Origin: Pampus argenteus
Lineage: Eukaryota; Chordata; Actinopteri; Scombriformes; Stromateidae
DNA length: 64,000 nt
Direction of reading: 5' to 3'
Assembly: GCA_036937835.1 (NCBI GenBank)
Contig: CM072874.1
Location: 17,187,001-17,251,000, forward strand
Shown here: positions 40,840 to 50,901 of the stretch, one piece after another
Layout of the letters: the number at the start of each line of letters is the position of its first letter
Position numbering within the stretch: the first letter of the stretch is position 1
Notes under the pieces: generated by a model
The model's database searches: none
The model's input: the letters and a program-made list of their open reading frames with translations, nothing else
Told to the model about the DNA's origin: nothing
Position numbers and translations under genes: made by a program

Positions 40840-41110
40840 CTTCAGCTGGGCTTTTATCGATAGTGACAGATAAAGAGCCCTGTGATCTTGTGAAGCACCA
40901 GGCACTAGCGTTGATTACCATCCCCGCTGATAACGCTGCATGCTAATCATTGTAAACATCATGTTGTGGCTTTGACACACTTAGGCTTATCTGTAATTGT
41001 TGTAATTGTTACTAGCGTTTAACGAGATGATCGTCTTCCAGATATGCTGAGTGCCAAAAGGGCCCGGGTATGGGAAGAGGCACCCTCAGATCTGCCTTGC
41101 TGATGGGGGC
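40840..41110. promoter_or_regulatory. Candidate conserved enhancer with tandem SOX-like sites
   Basis: TTTTATCGATAGTGACAG, CGTTGATTACC, GCTGATAACG and GCTAATCATTGTAAAC precede a perfect tandem copy of TGTAATTGT at 40,992-41,000 and 41,001-41,009. ATTGT is the SOX core (ACAAT on the other strand). Conservation is inferred. Confidence 0.45.
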
Positions 41111-41433
41111 ATTAGATCGACACTAACTCCTCTCACTGTGCTATTAATGAAAGGCAGCCACAAGCCAGAGCGCAAATCCGATAAAAGGGGCTGAAGATGA
41201 GGGGGTCATGAAATATTTAAATATACAGGGCTTCAAAGCGGAAGAGGCCTCCCGCTCTTGTCAACAGACAGACCCCCTGCAGCCCAGTCATGGCCCCAGT
41301 CTCTGGCCCGCAACCAGCTCCACATGTAGGTCACAAACCAGCGGCTCATTTTCCTGCTGTAGGGACGCCACCAGGGAAAAGGAGAGGATTCAGAGATGAA
41401 ATTGCTCCTGTCTCCAAATACACACTCCCATCG

Positions 41434-41454
41434 ACACACACACACACACACACA
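41434..41454. repeat. (CA)n microsatellite
   Basis: CA run of 21 bases. Confidence 0.95.
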
Positions 41455-41749
41455 GTCTTCCCCTTGTTCAACCAGTCTCCCATGTTCTAGTGTTACACAC
41501 AGAGGGAGATGAGCAGCAGAGGGGGCAGCGAGGTCAGTGAGGATATCCAAGCACTGTCTCAGTGGACTGTGACATGTTAAAACACTCTGTCACATGATAG
41601 AGGCTCAGATCTACTGCAGCACACATGCTTGCACACGCACACACACGCAAAACTGTCTCCAACCACACCATCAACCCCTTTCACACAGGGATGGTTGGAT
41701 TTCAATGAAAGGATAGGTCTCTTGGCATTCAAGTTTTTGCAAATTGTAA

Positions 41750-41762
41750 GGGGGGGGGGGGG
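41750..41762 (+). repeat. Poly-G run (13 G)
   Basis: Homopolymer, followed 22 bases later by AGGGGGCGC (41,784-41,792). Confidence 0.95.
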
Positions 41763-42524
41763 TACTTCTTTGAGGAACTCTTGAGGGGGCGCAGCACGGA
41801 TCACCTGTCAACCACTGAGTCACAAGGAGTCTGAAATAACAATCAGCATTCCCCGCTACATTTTCAGAGGGGTCGCAGCATTTCCATCTCTTGTGACATG
41901 CCAAGCATCTCGTGTTTTTAGGTGGGGGTGGGGGGTGGGGTGTCTTAAAGGGGCTTAAACTTTCCATTTGTCTTTCTCCCATCATTCAGCCCCCCTGGCA
42001 GGGAGGCTACTGTAGGCAGAACAACAACCTTATTTAGCTCAGGCCCTGCAAAATGCAATTAGAAACCCCTCAATGACCAGTGAGGGCCTGGAAGGAGATG
42101 GATGGAGAGAGGAGGACAACAACAGAAAGAGAAAAGAGGGAGTATTGGGGGAGGGCGGGCAGAGACCTCCCTGCTGTCTGTCCCCCTGCTGGCTTTTGAT
42201 GTCCATGGTCTATCTTGTGTCCCCCTTGAGAGCCTATCACCAGGCCCCCCACTCCGGAGCTGTTGAGCATAGAGAGAGCCTTAGAGAGGCTTGTTTGAGT
42301 GGAGTGTGGGGGATGAAGGGGGACGACTGGGGCTGTCTCCCATGGTGCCTGACAGAATGGTCTTGACGGAGCGTTTCAGAGGCCTAATCCCTCCAACCAT
42401 ACTCCTCCAGCCAGCTGAATCGCTCAGGGGGTCTACAGAGGGTCAGACAGGTTTTAATACAACGCCTTAGTGGTGATTTCCTCAGTGCTTTCCTGTAGTC
42501 ATTCCTTTTTAAAAGACACAGCAG

Positions 42525-42690
42525 GCTGTTTCTCTTCCCTCCTTTTCTTCCCCTGTTTGGCTCCCTCTCCGTCTTGTCTGTCTCTCCCTGTCTTCTCCAG
42601 TTTTGTTTTCTTCTCCCCTCTCTTCTTCTCTAGTTCCTCCTCCTTTATCTCCCTGCCTCCCCTTGTCTCCTCACTCCCATCGCCTTGCTG
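42525..42690 (+). repeat. Polypyrimidine (C/T) tract
   Basis: About 165 bases that are nearly all C or T on the + strand. Possible triplex-forming sequence; several CTTCTCCAG-like pseudo-acceptors fall inside it. Confidence 0.85.
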
Positions 42691-43719
42691 TGAAAAAAGA
42701 AACAAAAAGAGAAAATATTATCCGTGCCAGCACAGTTGCTCTTGGTTAGTATTAAGTCGAGGCCTCATGGGGGGTTCCAACACCACGGTTCTTTGGCTGT
42801 AGATGTCTGCTGGGTCCCTGCAAATATAAAGACATGCAGATTAGGGAGAAAAATTAAAGCTGGGGGTTTGTCATGCAGTGGGTTGTCTGTTAGGAATGTT
42901 TCTGTCTGGGATATGGCTCCACTGTAGAGCTTCACAGTGAATATTGAGGTCATATTTAAAGAGGTTTATAATCCTCCTATTTTTTTGTCATTGAGATCAA
43001 ATGACACTACAGTTTGATGAGGTTATAGTGAAGAAGCTTATCAATAAATATGTATGACAAGCCGCACTGAATTATGTTTACAGCATTGTTTCACGTCGGC
43101 TAGTGCGATGAGTAGAGTGCAGAAATACATTTAGAGACAATGACGTGGTGTAGACATGAAATTAAACATCACAAACAAATAAGATCTTAAAATACGACAC
43201 ATTAACATTCAGTCCCCTCCTGCCACATGCCTCGTCTTTGTTTCAAAAGCTGAGGCTAATCATTTTCTTGGTCCATTAAACCTCTACGTAAACACTGAGT
43301 GACAGCGCCACGAATAAGGACACAGATGTACCCTTTAAAATAATTTGGCTTGGTTTTGGGAATTAGTAATTATACTGACATTAAATGAAGGTAAATCATT
43401 ACTAATATGCATGATGATATGAGTGTGTGTGTGCATGTGTGCGCGTGTGTTTTAGAGGCGGGCAGCACATGCTGCTTTCTTTTGGAAGGGGAGGGAGTGA
43501 TTGACTGGTCTGAAATTATCTACGGCATCGCGGCCCACTGCCCGCATTCCATGGCAATGTCTGTAATTTAAGCAAAAGGGTCTCGTATTTATCTTGTGAC
43601 TGGGCAGAGTAGTGGTGAGGGTATTTGTGTGTGTATGGGGAGGGGGGGTGCATTAGGGAAGTAACCAAAGCATTTGAGGCAGGGAAGGTTAAACCAATTT
43701 TCTTGTCTGCATTGTTTTT

Positions 43720-44340
43720 CAAAGCGAGTCCCACGGCAGCGGCATCAGACTGATGACCAGTGAAGTAGGTTTGTTCCCGCTGACAGGCCAGTTCTTTCTG
43801 CGCCCGCGATGTCAACTGGATCTGATTATTACCTACCAGATCCAGATAATGTCTGCCATTGATCAGGCCATTTATCTTGAACTCCTACGGACCCGGCCTG
43901 CTTTCAGAGACCACGGGGAGATAAGCAGATCAGATAAGCAGATAACGTAGTCTCTACAGGCTTTTAACAACCGGAAGAAATACTTTTCCGCTGTTTCCCC
44001 GGCCGACATGTGATGTGAGTTTCATATCTCATGGCTCAGGAAGCTCAGGATTTGCTTTTAGAGATATCGTCATCAGATCAGATAGACACTTTCATCCCTT
44101 GCGTCTGTCAGTCTTCCCAGCGATTCCCAGAATGCCAATCACACCTGTGTGATAAGCACTGGTTGGACGAAGTGGGGGAAGTCATGCAAAGTAGAGATTC
44201 ATTTTTGAGCAATGTTATTTACAGGTTTAATATCGAAAAGCGCGGTTGTGTGGCAACGGAGATGGAAATTCTCAAGGCCTTAAATCTCTCATTCTCTCCG
44301 TCAGGATATTTGATTGATGTAGTTTAACAGACAAGACTGT
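43720..44340. promoter_or_regulatory. Candidate conserved enhancer with GATA cluster
   Basis: Repeat-free, compositionally even block following the poly-G area at 43.64 kb. AGATAAG occurs at 43,919-43,925 and 43,932-43,938, AGATAAC at 43,940-43,946, and TTATCT on the other strand near 43,872. A perfect 9-bp inverted repeat, CTGGATCTG (43,816) and CAGATCCAG (43,837), has a 12-nt spacer. Conservation is inferred from texture only. Confidence 0.45.
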
Positions 44341-45364
44341 CAGCTTTTCCAAAAGCTTTTTCCACTTTTGGCATGCTATGGTGTCCCAGTTTGTCTTGCG
44401 GTTTTTAATGTTTGGCGCATTTGTCTTCGTCTGTGTGTGTGTGTTTGAATGTACAGCCATGTGTCATCCCCGCATTAATAATAGCAGTGAGTGACAGATT
44501 AATTTATGCCTGGCTACGTGTCTGAGGAATTGGGAAGAAAGGGCCTGTCAGTGCTGCTTGTTGGGAGGGGGAAGAGATTAGAGCCAGTTGTCATTGACAA
44601 CCCAGTGCAGGCGCTGGGAGATAAGGTCGGATGTAATGACTGTAAAAAAAAATAAAAAAAAATAATGATAAAATTAATTTAAGAAAACATCCTCATTCTG
44701 CCCTCAAAAGGCTGGAAGAGGAGGAGGAGTTGTTGGCAGTTGTGAGTGTGTGGGTCTATGTGTGCAATTAGAAATATTTCACAGTTTTTAGATATGCACG
44801 GCAACATTTGGACAATCCAGATCTTAAGCAACAAGCAGGGTGTGAGATGATCTCGCCCCCTCCTCTAAGTAGACTCGGATTTCAAAGAAAATCCGTTAAA
44901 AACAGTTTTTTTTTTTTTTACTTGAAGCTGTGTACAGTACAAGCGTTATTTTGCTAATTCCAACAGTCAGATTACTATGTGTAAACGAACTGTGCATGTA
45001 GCCTCTGGAACATAATGAAATATGATCTTTCACGGTTTGCCTGACACTCGTTCTGTTTACACTGTGTCCCCACATGAAATGTAAATATTGATTAAACTGG
45101 CTGCGGTATAATCAGAGTATAACCAAGTCTTTAAGCTGTTAATTGGAATGATGTGTTTAGTGTTTTACTTTTAGCTTGTCTGTTTTTATTTTTATTTTTT
45201 TTAAATATAATTTGGCTTTTGGGATGGATGATCCATGAACATATAATACAGTATGAGTAAAGTGTGAAGACATTTTAAGATGCTTTGGATGTAACAGATC
45301 CTAATATTTTTACCAAGCCAAATAAATAACTTTTCTCTTACTTTTAGCCACGTTAGCACTTAGT

Positions 45365-45540
45365 GCCATCGTCAGTTCAAATTTGTCCAATACTTTAGTT
45401 TATAACACGCTTAGCTACGTTTTTAGGTTGATACCGGACATGTTAACTTTAGTGTAGTGAGCATATTTGCATGCTGCTGTTAGCATTTAGTTCAAAGCGC
45501 CGCCATGCCCGAGCACAGCCTCACGCAGCCTGACTGTCGA
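45365..45540. mobile_element. Degenerate 'GTTAGCAT-type' fish interspersed repeat
   Basis: Contains TTTGTCCAATACTTTAGTTT, GTGAGCATATTTGCATGCTG, TGTTAGCATTTAGTTCAAAG and CACAGCCTCACGCAGC. From memory these correspond in order to a dispersed repeat found throughout teleost genomes that carries many GTTAGCATG motifs. The copy is diverged and has no coding capacity. Confidence 0.6.
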
Positions 45541-46397
45541 CATTAAGTCCTGGTAACTGATATTTATTTTTTGGTCCTTTGTCTTGTCAGGAGTTACTGA
45601 TGTCATTCTGACGTCACTGTGAGGTGAAACTGTTTGCGAAGCACACACACCCACCTGGGATGACTGCTGTTCACTACTCATGATGACTCTGTTCAATGTC
45701 ATGAAGGAAATTCTTGTTCCATTTCCTGGCTTCTGCATCCAATCCTGGTTTAAATAGATGAGAAAAAAGAAAAGATTCTGCCCCTGTAAAGCAGAGACAG
45801 AGCTCACAGTCAACAGGCAAATGGAATAAGAGCTTTTAACATATTACATTGCCAGCACTCATGTTACACTTATCAGTAATATTTTAAACTAGGGTAGATT
45901 TGGCATAATGGCAGGAAGGCTCATAAAGCCGAGCCGGTCCCCTGTGATTGTAATCTAGGAGAGAGTTCCTGTAAAATTAAACCCTGGTTGTGGAGGGGAG
46001 AGACTAACATGCCTCTGGTTTCTTTGAAGTGGAGAATCAACGTCCAAAAAAAAAGGAATAAAAGATGACAAAATGTCAGTGTGAAGCTGATGGTCTATAG
46101 ACAGAACTTACGTGCCCAGACAGCAATTACTGAGATACATAGCATACATCTAGACATTGTGTTTGATCTCAGAGCCTCATTCTCTTGCACACGCTGTTTT
46201 TCCATGTGAAACTGCGCAGGGTTCTTGTTATAATGTGCGTGTTGATCTCTACCAGCGTTTCATTTGAATTAAAAATAACATGCATTGAGTAAGTGAGAAT
46301 GAGCCAATTGTTTGGCAGTGTGGCCTTAATCACAGACTTGTGGTCGCTCTCGAACCTGATATAACCATTTAAAATGGAGAACAGCCGCTTGTTCATA

Positions 46398-46398
<1 letters not shown>

Positions 46399-46448
<50 letters not shown>

Positions 46449-46506
46449 GCTGCTGCCGTTGCTGCCGCTGCTGCCGCCGCCGCCGCCGCCGCTGCTGCTG
46501 GCTGCC

Positions 46507-46539
<33 letters not shown>

Positions 46540-46618
46540 GCTGCTGCCGTTGCTGCCGCTGCTGCCGCCGCCGCCGCCGCTGCTGCTGGCTGCCGTTGCT
46601 GCTGCTGCTGCTGCTGGC

Positions 46619-46663
<45 letters not shown>
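46399..46663. repeat. Compound CTG/CCG (CAG/CGG) trinucleotide repeat
   Basis: A 265-bp tract made almost entirely of CTG with CCG, GTT and GGCTG interruptions. A block starting CCGCTGCTGCCGTTGCTG at 46,447 recurs at 46,538, a 91-nt period. The first copy holds six consecutive CCG and the second holds five. Pure CTG runs sit at both ends. Frames through it read as poly-Leu, poly-Ala and poly-Cys on one strand and poly-Gln, poly-Ala and poly-Ser on the other. This is a property of CNG repeats and not evidence of a protein. It lies about 2.3 kb upstream of the CpG-rich promoter candidate and 4.2 kb upstream of the auts2 exon. Confidence 0.95.
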
Positions 46664-47719
46664 ACAGGCCCACGAAAAAGGACTGGTAGCCATTTTCCGT
46701 CAGCGGCAGTCATGTAAATGCGTATCTTGAAGCCAGCCATGCCATGTGTTTGAAGCCAAACCACAGTAAGCTCTTGATGTTTCATCACAATCACCACTTC
46801 AAACATAAGAATCTCTGTGATCTAATTACATCCAACCACAGTTGGTACATTTGCAACTAATTTTAGACCAGATTTATTGCATTTCTAGTATACTCATGCA
46901 TGAACTATGACACTGTACTGCTAAATAATTGCACTGTTATCAAAAACACTTTCTTTTCCCACAGCCAATGAGCAACAGCCAGCCAGAGAGTAATCATTTC
47001 ATTACTAAATTGTTTAATGCATAATGCACACATCTGTGAAACACACAGGGATGCATAGCTTGCTAACTTGATGAACACATGGTCGTCATGCAGGCTGCTC
47101 TCTCTCCCAGGCTCTTTGTGACCGAGCTTTTATCCCCTGTATCTGAACCAAGTGGCTGGACTTTAACCGGCCACCTGAGGCCAATCCCTCCCACCCCACT
47201 AATGGTACTTCACATTCTTTGTTCTGTCTGTCATCAGCATGTCCACCAACAGCCATGTGAAGCCCATTGTAAGCTGATATGGATAAATTATCTTCAGCTA
47301 AATGTAAACTGTTCAGTTTAACCAGACTGAGCAGCTGACTGCAGTTTGGAGAAACGGGCTGTTGCGTCAATACTAATGTGTGAGGATTTGCCGGTCTGGA
47401 TCTCAGGCAACTGTATATCCCATTTCCCATGACTTCTCGTTTGTATGGCCGCCGGTCCCAGCCAGCGGACCCTCGGTCTTTCTGTTACCGAGGGACGGAT
47501 TAGCATCTCAGCTATGAGCTAAGTCTGTTTTCTGCTCTGTGGTTGCTCGGGCTGAGCTGGCAGGGAAAGACTTTGCAATGTGACTCTATTGTACATCCAT
47601 TGACCTCCCAGCCAGTGGGTTAATTCTCATTAGACAAGCTATAGGATGCAACGGTTTTCACCATTAAGAGGATTTTCCAGGAATGTCCAGCATTAGATTG
47701 GGATTCAATTGACGGGTAC

Positions 47720-48285
47720 AAGAAGTATTCAGATCATTTACCTAAGTAGAAGTACTAATACAGCAGTGTAACAATATTTAACAGTATTAGCAGCTAAATG
47801 TAGTTAAAATATTAAAGTAACATCACTCATTCCATCCCTCAGACTGATATATTATATATGACATAATTAGTTATTAATACTGAGGCATCCGTGTTAGAGC
47901 AACTACTTTATATACAGTTAGATAGTTTAGTCAAGTGGTTCCCAACCTAGGGGTCGAGCCCCCGCTAAAGGTCACCAGATAAGTCTGAGGAGTCATGAGA
48001 TGATTAACGAGAGAGGAAAGAAGAAAAAGCAAAGATACACAAATCTGTTTGCAGCTTTTGACCTTTTCTCTAATCTTTGATTATTGGAGAAATATTGGAT
48101 CATTTGAACTTTTATTAAAATGAAATCACTATTTGGTGGAGCTGTTAACAACTCATAGACACCTGGAATGTGACTAAAGCTGTCAGATAAATATAGTGGA
48201 GTAGACGGTACAATACTTCCCTCTGAGATGTAGAGGAATGGAAAATACTCAAGTACAGTACAAGTACCTCAAAATTGTACTTTCA
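47720..48285. mobile_element. Composite non-autonomous teleost repeat
   Basis: The left end reads AAGAAGTATTCAGATCATTT then CTAAGTAGAAGTACTAATAC. The right end reads ATACTCAAGTACAGTACAAG then TACCTCAAAATTGTAC. These are the ends, in inverted relation, of a very abundant fish element usually classed with hAT-like non-autonomous DNA transposons. Inside, 47,935-48,180 (from GGTTCCCAACCTAGGGGTCG to GGAATGTGACTAAAGC) matches a second common fish repeat. The terminal bases and any target duplication are not clear, so it is old. Confidence 0.7.
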
Positions 48286-48789
48286 GACCTGCAGTGTGAA
48301 ACTTAACAGGATAGCGTACCACTTTAAATCTGTGTGAGCCCTTCTAAATGCGCACACTGTTACATCAACATTGGGAAACAACTACTTGGTGGCAGGATCC
48401 TGAGCTCTGCCAGCTTCAGCAGGGCTGTGTTGTAGTTGACCCTGAGCGGATAAGCTAAGAATAAAAATAAAATCCCTCTAGGGCTGCGTAAAGTTATCAC
48501 ATAATTATAAAGTTGGTAGTCGTGATTTATGTCTTCGGTGTCAGGGGTGGGAGCTGGTTAGGTTATAGGTCTGTCAGGGTAGGCCATGGAGAGAGCTCAA
48601 AGCTCAAATTGAAGGCTGAATGACCCAAAGTGCTTTTTCTATTACCAGCTGACCTCCCTTCAGGCCAGTGCAGTGGGAGTTGATCCAACTGGAAGACAGC
48701 GCCTGTGGCTGCGTGGAGATGCATGCTGCTCATAAAGGAGCGTTTTGTTTTTCTTCCCCTCACGGTAGCAGCACCCTACTGGGGAATTC

Positions 48790-49240
48790 ATTAGCGGCTG
48801 ACATCATCTCACTCAGTACAGAGTGAAAGAAAGAATATCTTTCTGCCTCAGCTCTCCCCTCCCTTCCTCTCTCTCTCCTCTTCCCTCCTGTTCTCTCTCT
48901 CTCTCACTCCCTGCCTCCTTATCTTGCTCTGGTGCGCTGTTGTCTCTCCTTTCGCGCGCCATTTACGCAAAAGGTGAAGCGCCGATGTGCGCCTCTAGAA
49001 TCGCGCTCGAAGCTTTTCGGAAGCTCAAAAACACGAATGTGTTTGTCTTCTGAGAGAGCACGACGGAGGTTGAATCCAAGTCCGCCTGGAAATCAGGAAG
49101 TGGGAGGACCCGACCGTGAAGGCAGCAGCAGCAGCAGCAGCACTCAGGCAGTCAGTCGGTCGCTGGATGAATGGGAGTTTGTCTGGTGCTTGGGAGCGGA
49201 TGGGGAGAGGCTCTTGTGTGCACACACGATCGGGATCCGT
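48790..49240 (+). promoter_or_regulatory. CpG-rich internal promoter candidate
   Basis: A pyrimidine-rich stretch (48,838-48,940, mostly C and T) passes into CpG-dense DNA that includes TTTCGCGCGCC and GAAGCGCCGATGTGCGCC. I count roughly 40 CpG dinucleotides between about 48,945 and 49,615, against only a few per several hundred bases in neighbouring intron. No TATA box is obvious. Such CpG-island-like, TATA-less sequence is typical of vertebrate promoters of developmental regulators. It lies about 1-2 kb upstream of the recognised auts2 exon and in the same direction as a good splice donor at 49,818. The start site and direction are inferred. Confidence 0.55.
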
Positions 49241-49817
49241 CACAGAGAGCACGTCAGACAGGCTTTACAGCTGAACACACAGCGAAAGCGGGCTTCCACC
49301 TTGTGAATTTTTGCCCACTGCTTTTGTGATTGTCCTCCTTCCCTGTTTTCACAGAGGAAAGTGGCCGTGCGCTTTGTTGGATTGGTTTGCGCCGTCGGAC
49401 GCAGCCCCTCTCTGCGCACCAACACACTAACCCTCCCGGATCCTGTTTATTACCGCTCACGGATATTTCCGACAGGAGAATATACGTGAAAAATCACATT
49501 GTGTCCAGAGCAAGGGAAGAAAGGTGTATGAAGGGCTTTTTCTCCCCCGTCGCCTCAGTGCTGTTGAAGCTCTCAGTGGCCAGACACATGGTTCCCTTTG
49601 TCCAAAAGGCGCAGTAGCTTTGTGAGCGGCTTTGGGTTTTTTTTTCTTGGAAAGGCTTCTTGTCTCCGCATGGCTGTCCCCTTTTTAAACGGAGTAGACT
49701 TCGCCGCCTCTTGTGTGGATTATACTATTTGAAAAGCAGAATGTGAAACGAGGCCATATTTACCAGAAAGTAATATCCTGACTTATTTGTCTTCTTGCTA
49801 ACCTTGCCACATCAAAG
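48950..49817 (+). other. auts2: Probable alternative first exon (untranslated leader)
   Basis: The CpG-rich block runs on into sequence that looks like a long 5' leader and ends CAAAG|GTATGC, a plausible donor at 49,818. The frame that would join the auts2 frame of the next exon has a stop (TGA CTT ATT) shortly before the donor and no ATG after it, so this exon would be untranslated with respect to auts2. It holds several short upstream ORFs, a (GCA)7 run at 49,122-49,142, and an internal acceptor-like TTTTCACAG near 49,350 that could define a shorter form. A transcript starting here would need an AUG in a later exon and would give an N-terminally truncated protein; internal-promoter short isoforms are known for AUTS2. 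The 5' boundary is a guess. Confidence 0.45.
49122..49142. repeat. (GCA)7 run inside the putative first exon
   Basis: Seven uninterrupted GCA units within the CpG-rich leader. Confidence 0.95.
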
Positions 49818-50852
49818 GTATGCAGCCCATTATTAATTTTAATATAAGTTTTTTTTTTAAATTATTTATCATGCGTGGTAGTTTGCATAATGATCTGAGT
49901 GGATTTTTAAAAATATAATAGTTGTCATTGTCATACCCACTATTATGCTGTTATTTATTGTGCAGCCTTCATTGTTTACATTCTGTCAGTCAATGAACGT
50001 GTGATTTATTGCATGGTTTTATGTCTTACAATAAACCAACTATTTAGTGTATTTATTCGCACTGTTTCCTGTTTTTATTTAGATTGTTGTTATTTTCCTG
50101 CAGCATTAATAGCAGATGCGTCGGGATAAAAGACATGAGCGCGCATACAACTAAGCTGTCAGTGGATGCAGATATTGAGTATTATATGTCAAATAAATGA
50201 CAAGGAAATGTAAGTGTAAAGAGCATCATATGTGCTGTTGCTCATTACGTATCGTTAAATAAATCAGAGGCAGTTATTATTAATGTATTTTATTCAGAGA
50301 AAGCTGTCAGTCTGCTTCCCATGTGCAGTTCAGCGGGTGTTGTCCTGTTTCAATCCCGTCCATGTAATCTGTATTTACTTTATAATATAATACATTTTCA
50401 CCTAAATGTCTTAGTTGAAATACAATTAGTGTTGTTTTTTTTTTACCTTTTAATAATCCTTTTATTATCCAGTTCAGGTTTAAATCCAACACTGCACATT
50501 TTATTCTAACACAGCGTTGCCAGGAAGGCTGGGAGAAGGGATGTGGCTGCTTTGTCACAGAGCAACAGTGCCATCAAGTGGCCTGAATATGAAGAGCCAT
50601 TTGTTTTGTTTTCCTTTAAGTCTCATATCCAGGGTTGATCATGATGCTCAGGTTAACTCAATAATTGTGGACATAATTCAGGCCTGACAGGGTGTGGACA
50701 CTGGATTTGTCTTTTCTTAAATGATGTGAAATTTGATCCTGAAGCGTGTGTTAGTTGTGTTGTCCAGAGGCAGTTTTGGACATTTTGATATTACATTCAG
50801 CTTTTACACTTAATGTGATATTTTACTCTACTTCCATTTTCCTCTTTTCTAG
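49818..50852 (+). other. Intron between putative alternative first exon and auts2 exon
   Basis: Starts GTATGC and ends TTTTCTAG. AT-rich with no conserved coding signal. It carries a minus-oriented CTCF-like site at 50,567-50,583. The first 300 bases are A+T rich with TAATTTTAAT-type runs. Confidence 0.45.
50567..50583 (-). promoter_or_regulatory. CTCF-like site between alternative promoter and auts2 exon
   Basis: AGTGCCATCAAGTGGCC resembles the reverse CTCF consensus (TGCCACCTAGTGGCC) with two mismatches. It lies 286 bases upstream of the exon. Confidence 0.4.
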
Positions 50853-50901
50853 GTCTCCGATGCCGGCTCGGAGAAATTTTTCAACACAGCTGCGATTAAA
50901 G
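50853..50901 (+). CDS. auts2: Short internal coding exon of an auts2-family gene
   Basis: This is a 49-nt exon. It is preceded by a long pyrimidine tract ending TTTTCTAG and followed by a GTACAG donor. Read from its first base it gives VSDAGSEKFFNTAAIK plus one base (phase 1). From memory, human AUTS2 has ASDASSEKLFNTVIVNK followed by D; nine of the first twelve residues agree. The leftover G would start the next Asp or Glu codon (G|AT or G|AR), so the splice phase is consistent with homology, with one codon fewer at the divergent end. AUTS2 is a nuclear regulator that joins PCGF3/5-type PRC1, CK2 and p300 to activate neuronal genes; cytoplasmic roles in actin control are also reported. This piece lies in the N-terminal Ser/Asp-rich region, before the proline/histidine-rich part. 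No other auts2 exon was recognised in the window, which fits the very long 5' introns of this family. FBRSL1 has a related but poorer match in this segment. The paralogue is unresolved. Confidence 0.75.

Larger units (their letters stand above)
1..48789 (+). other. auts2: Large auts2-family 5' intron (inferred)
   Basis: No reading frame here looks like a vertebrate gene. The longest open frames are the length expected by chance in this much DNA or arise from repeats. Because the only recognised exon lies downstream on the + strand and AUTS2 5' introns are tens to hundreds of kilobases long, I infer this is intron (or intron plus intergenic DNA if the promoter at 49 kb is the first one). It alternates enhancer-like islands, listed separately, with plain AT-rich filler. 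Stretches where I see nothing specific beyond filler include about 2,560-3,880, 7,740-8,660, 11,710-12,840, 13,550-17,200, 20,460-24,600, 28,280-28,800, 29,370-30,000, 30,440-32,330, 33,960-34,900, 35,400-36,300, 36,950-37,550, 42,900-43,480, 44,470-45,360 and 46,665-47,715. Confidence 0.6.

Noticed and set aside
42499..42705. Lys/Glu-rich minus-strand frame
   Set aside because: It is the complement of the polypyrimidine tract.
45505..45546. ATG in a perfect-looking GCCGCCATGC context
   Set aside because: Opens only 14 codons and lies within a degenerate interspersed repeat, whose usual sequence explains the match.
46169..46806. Several long poly-Ala/Gln/Ser frames on both strands
   Set aside because: All are translations of the CTG/CCG repeat. 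Every frame of a CNG tract stays open.
48932..49306. 124-codon frame in the CpG-rich block
   Set aside because: GC-rich, CpG-dense leaders have few stops. No domain, and it does not join the auts2 frame. Could at most be an upstream ORF.
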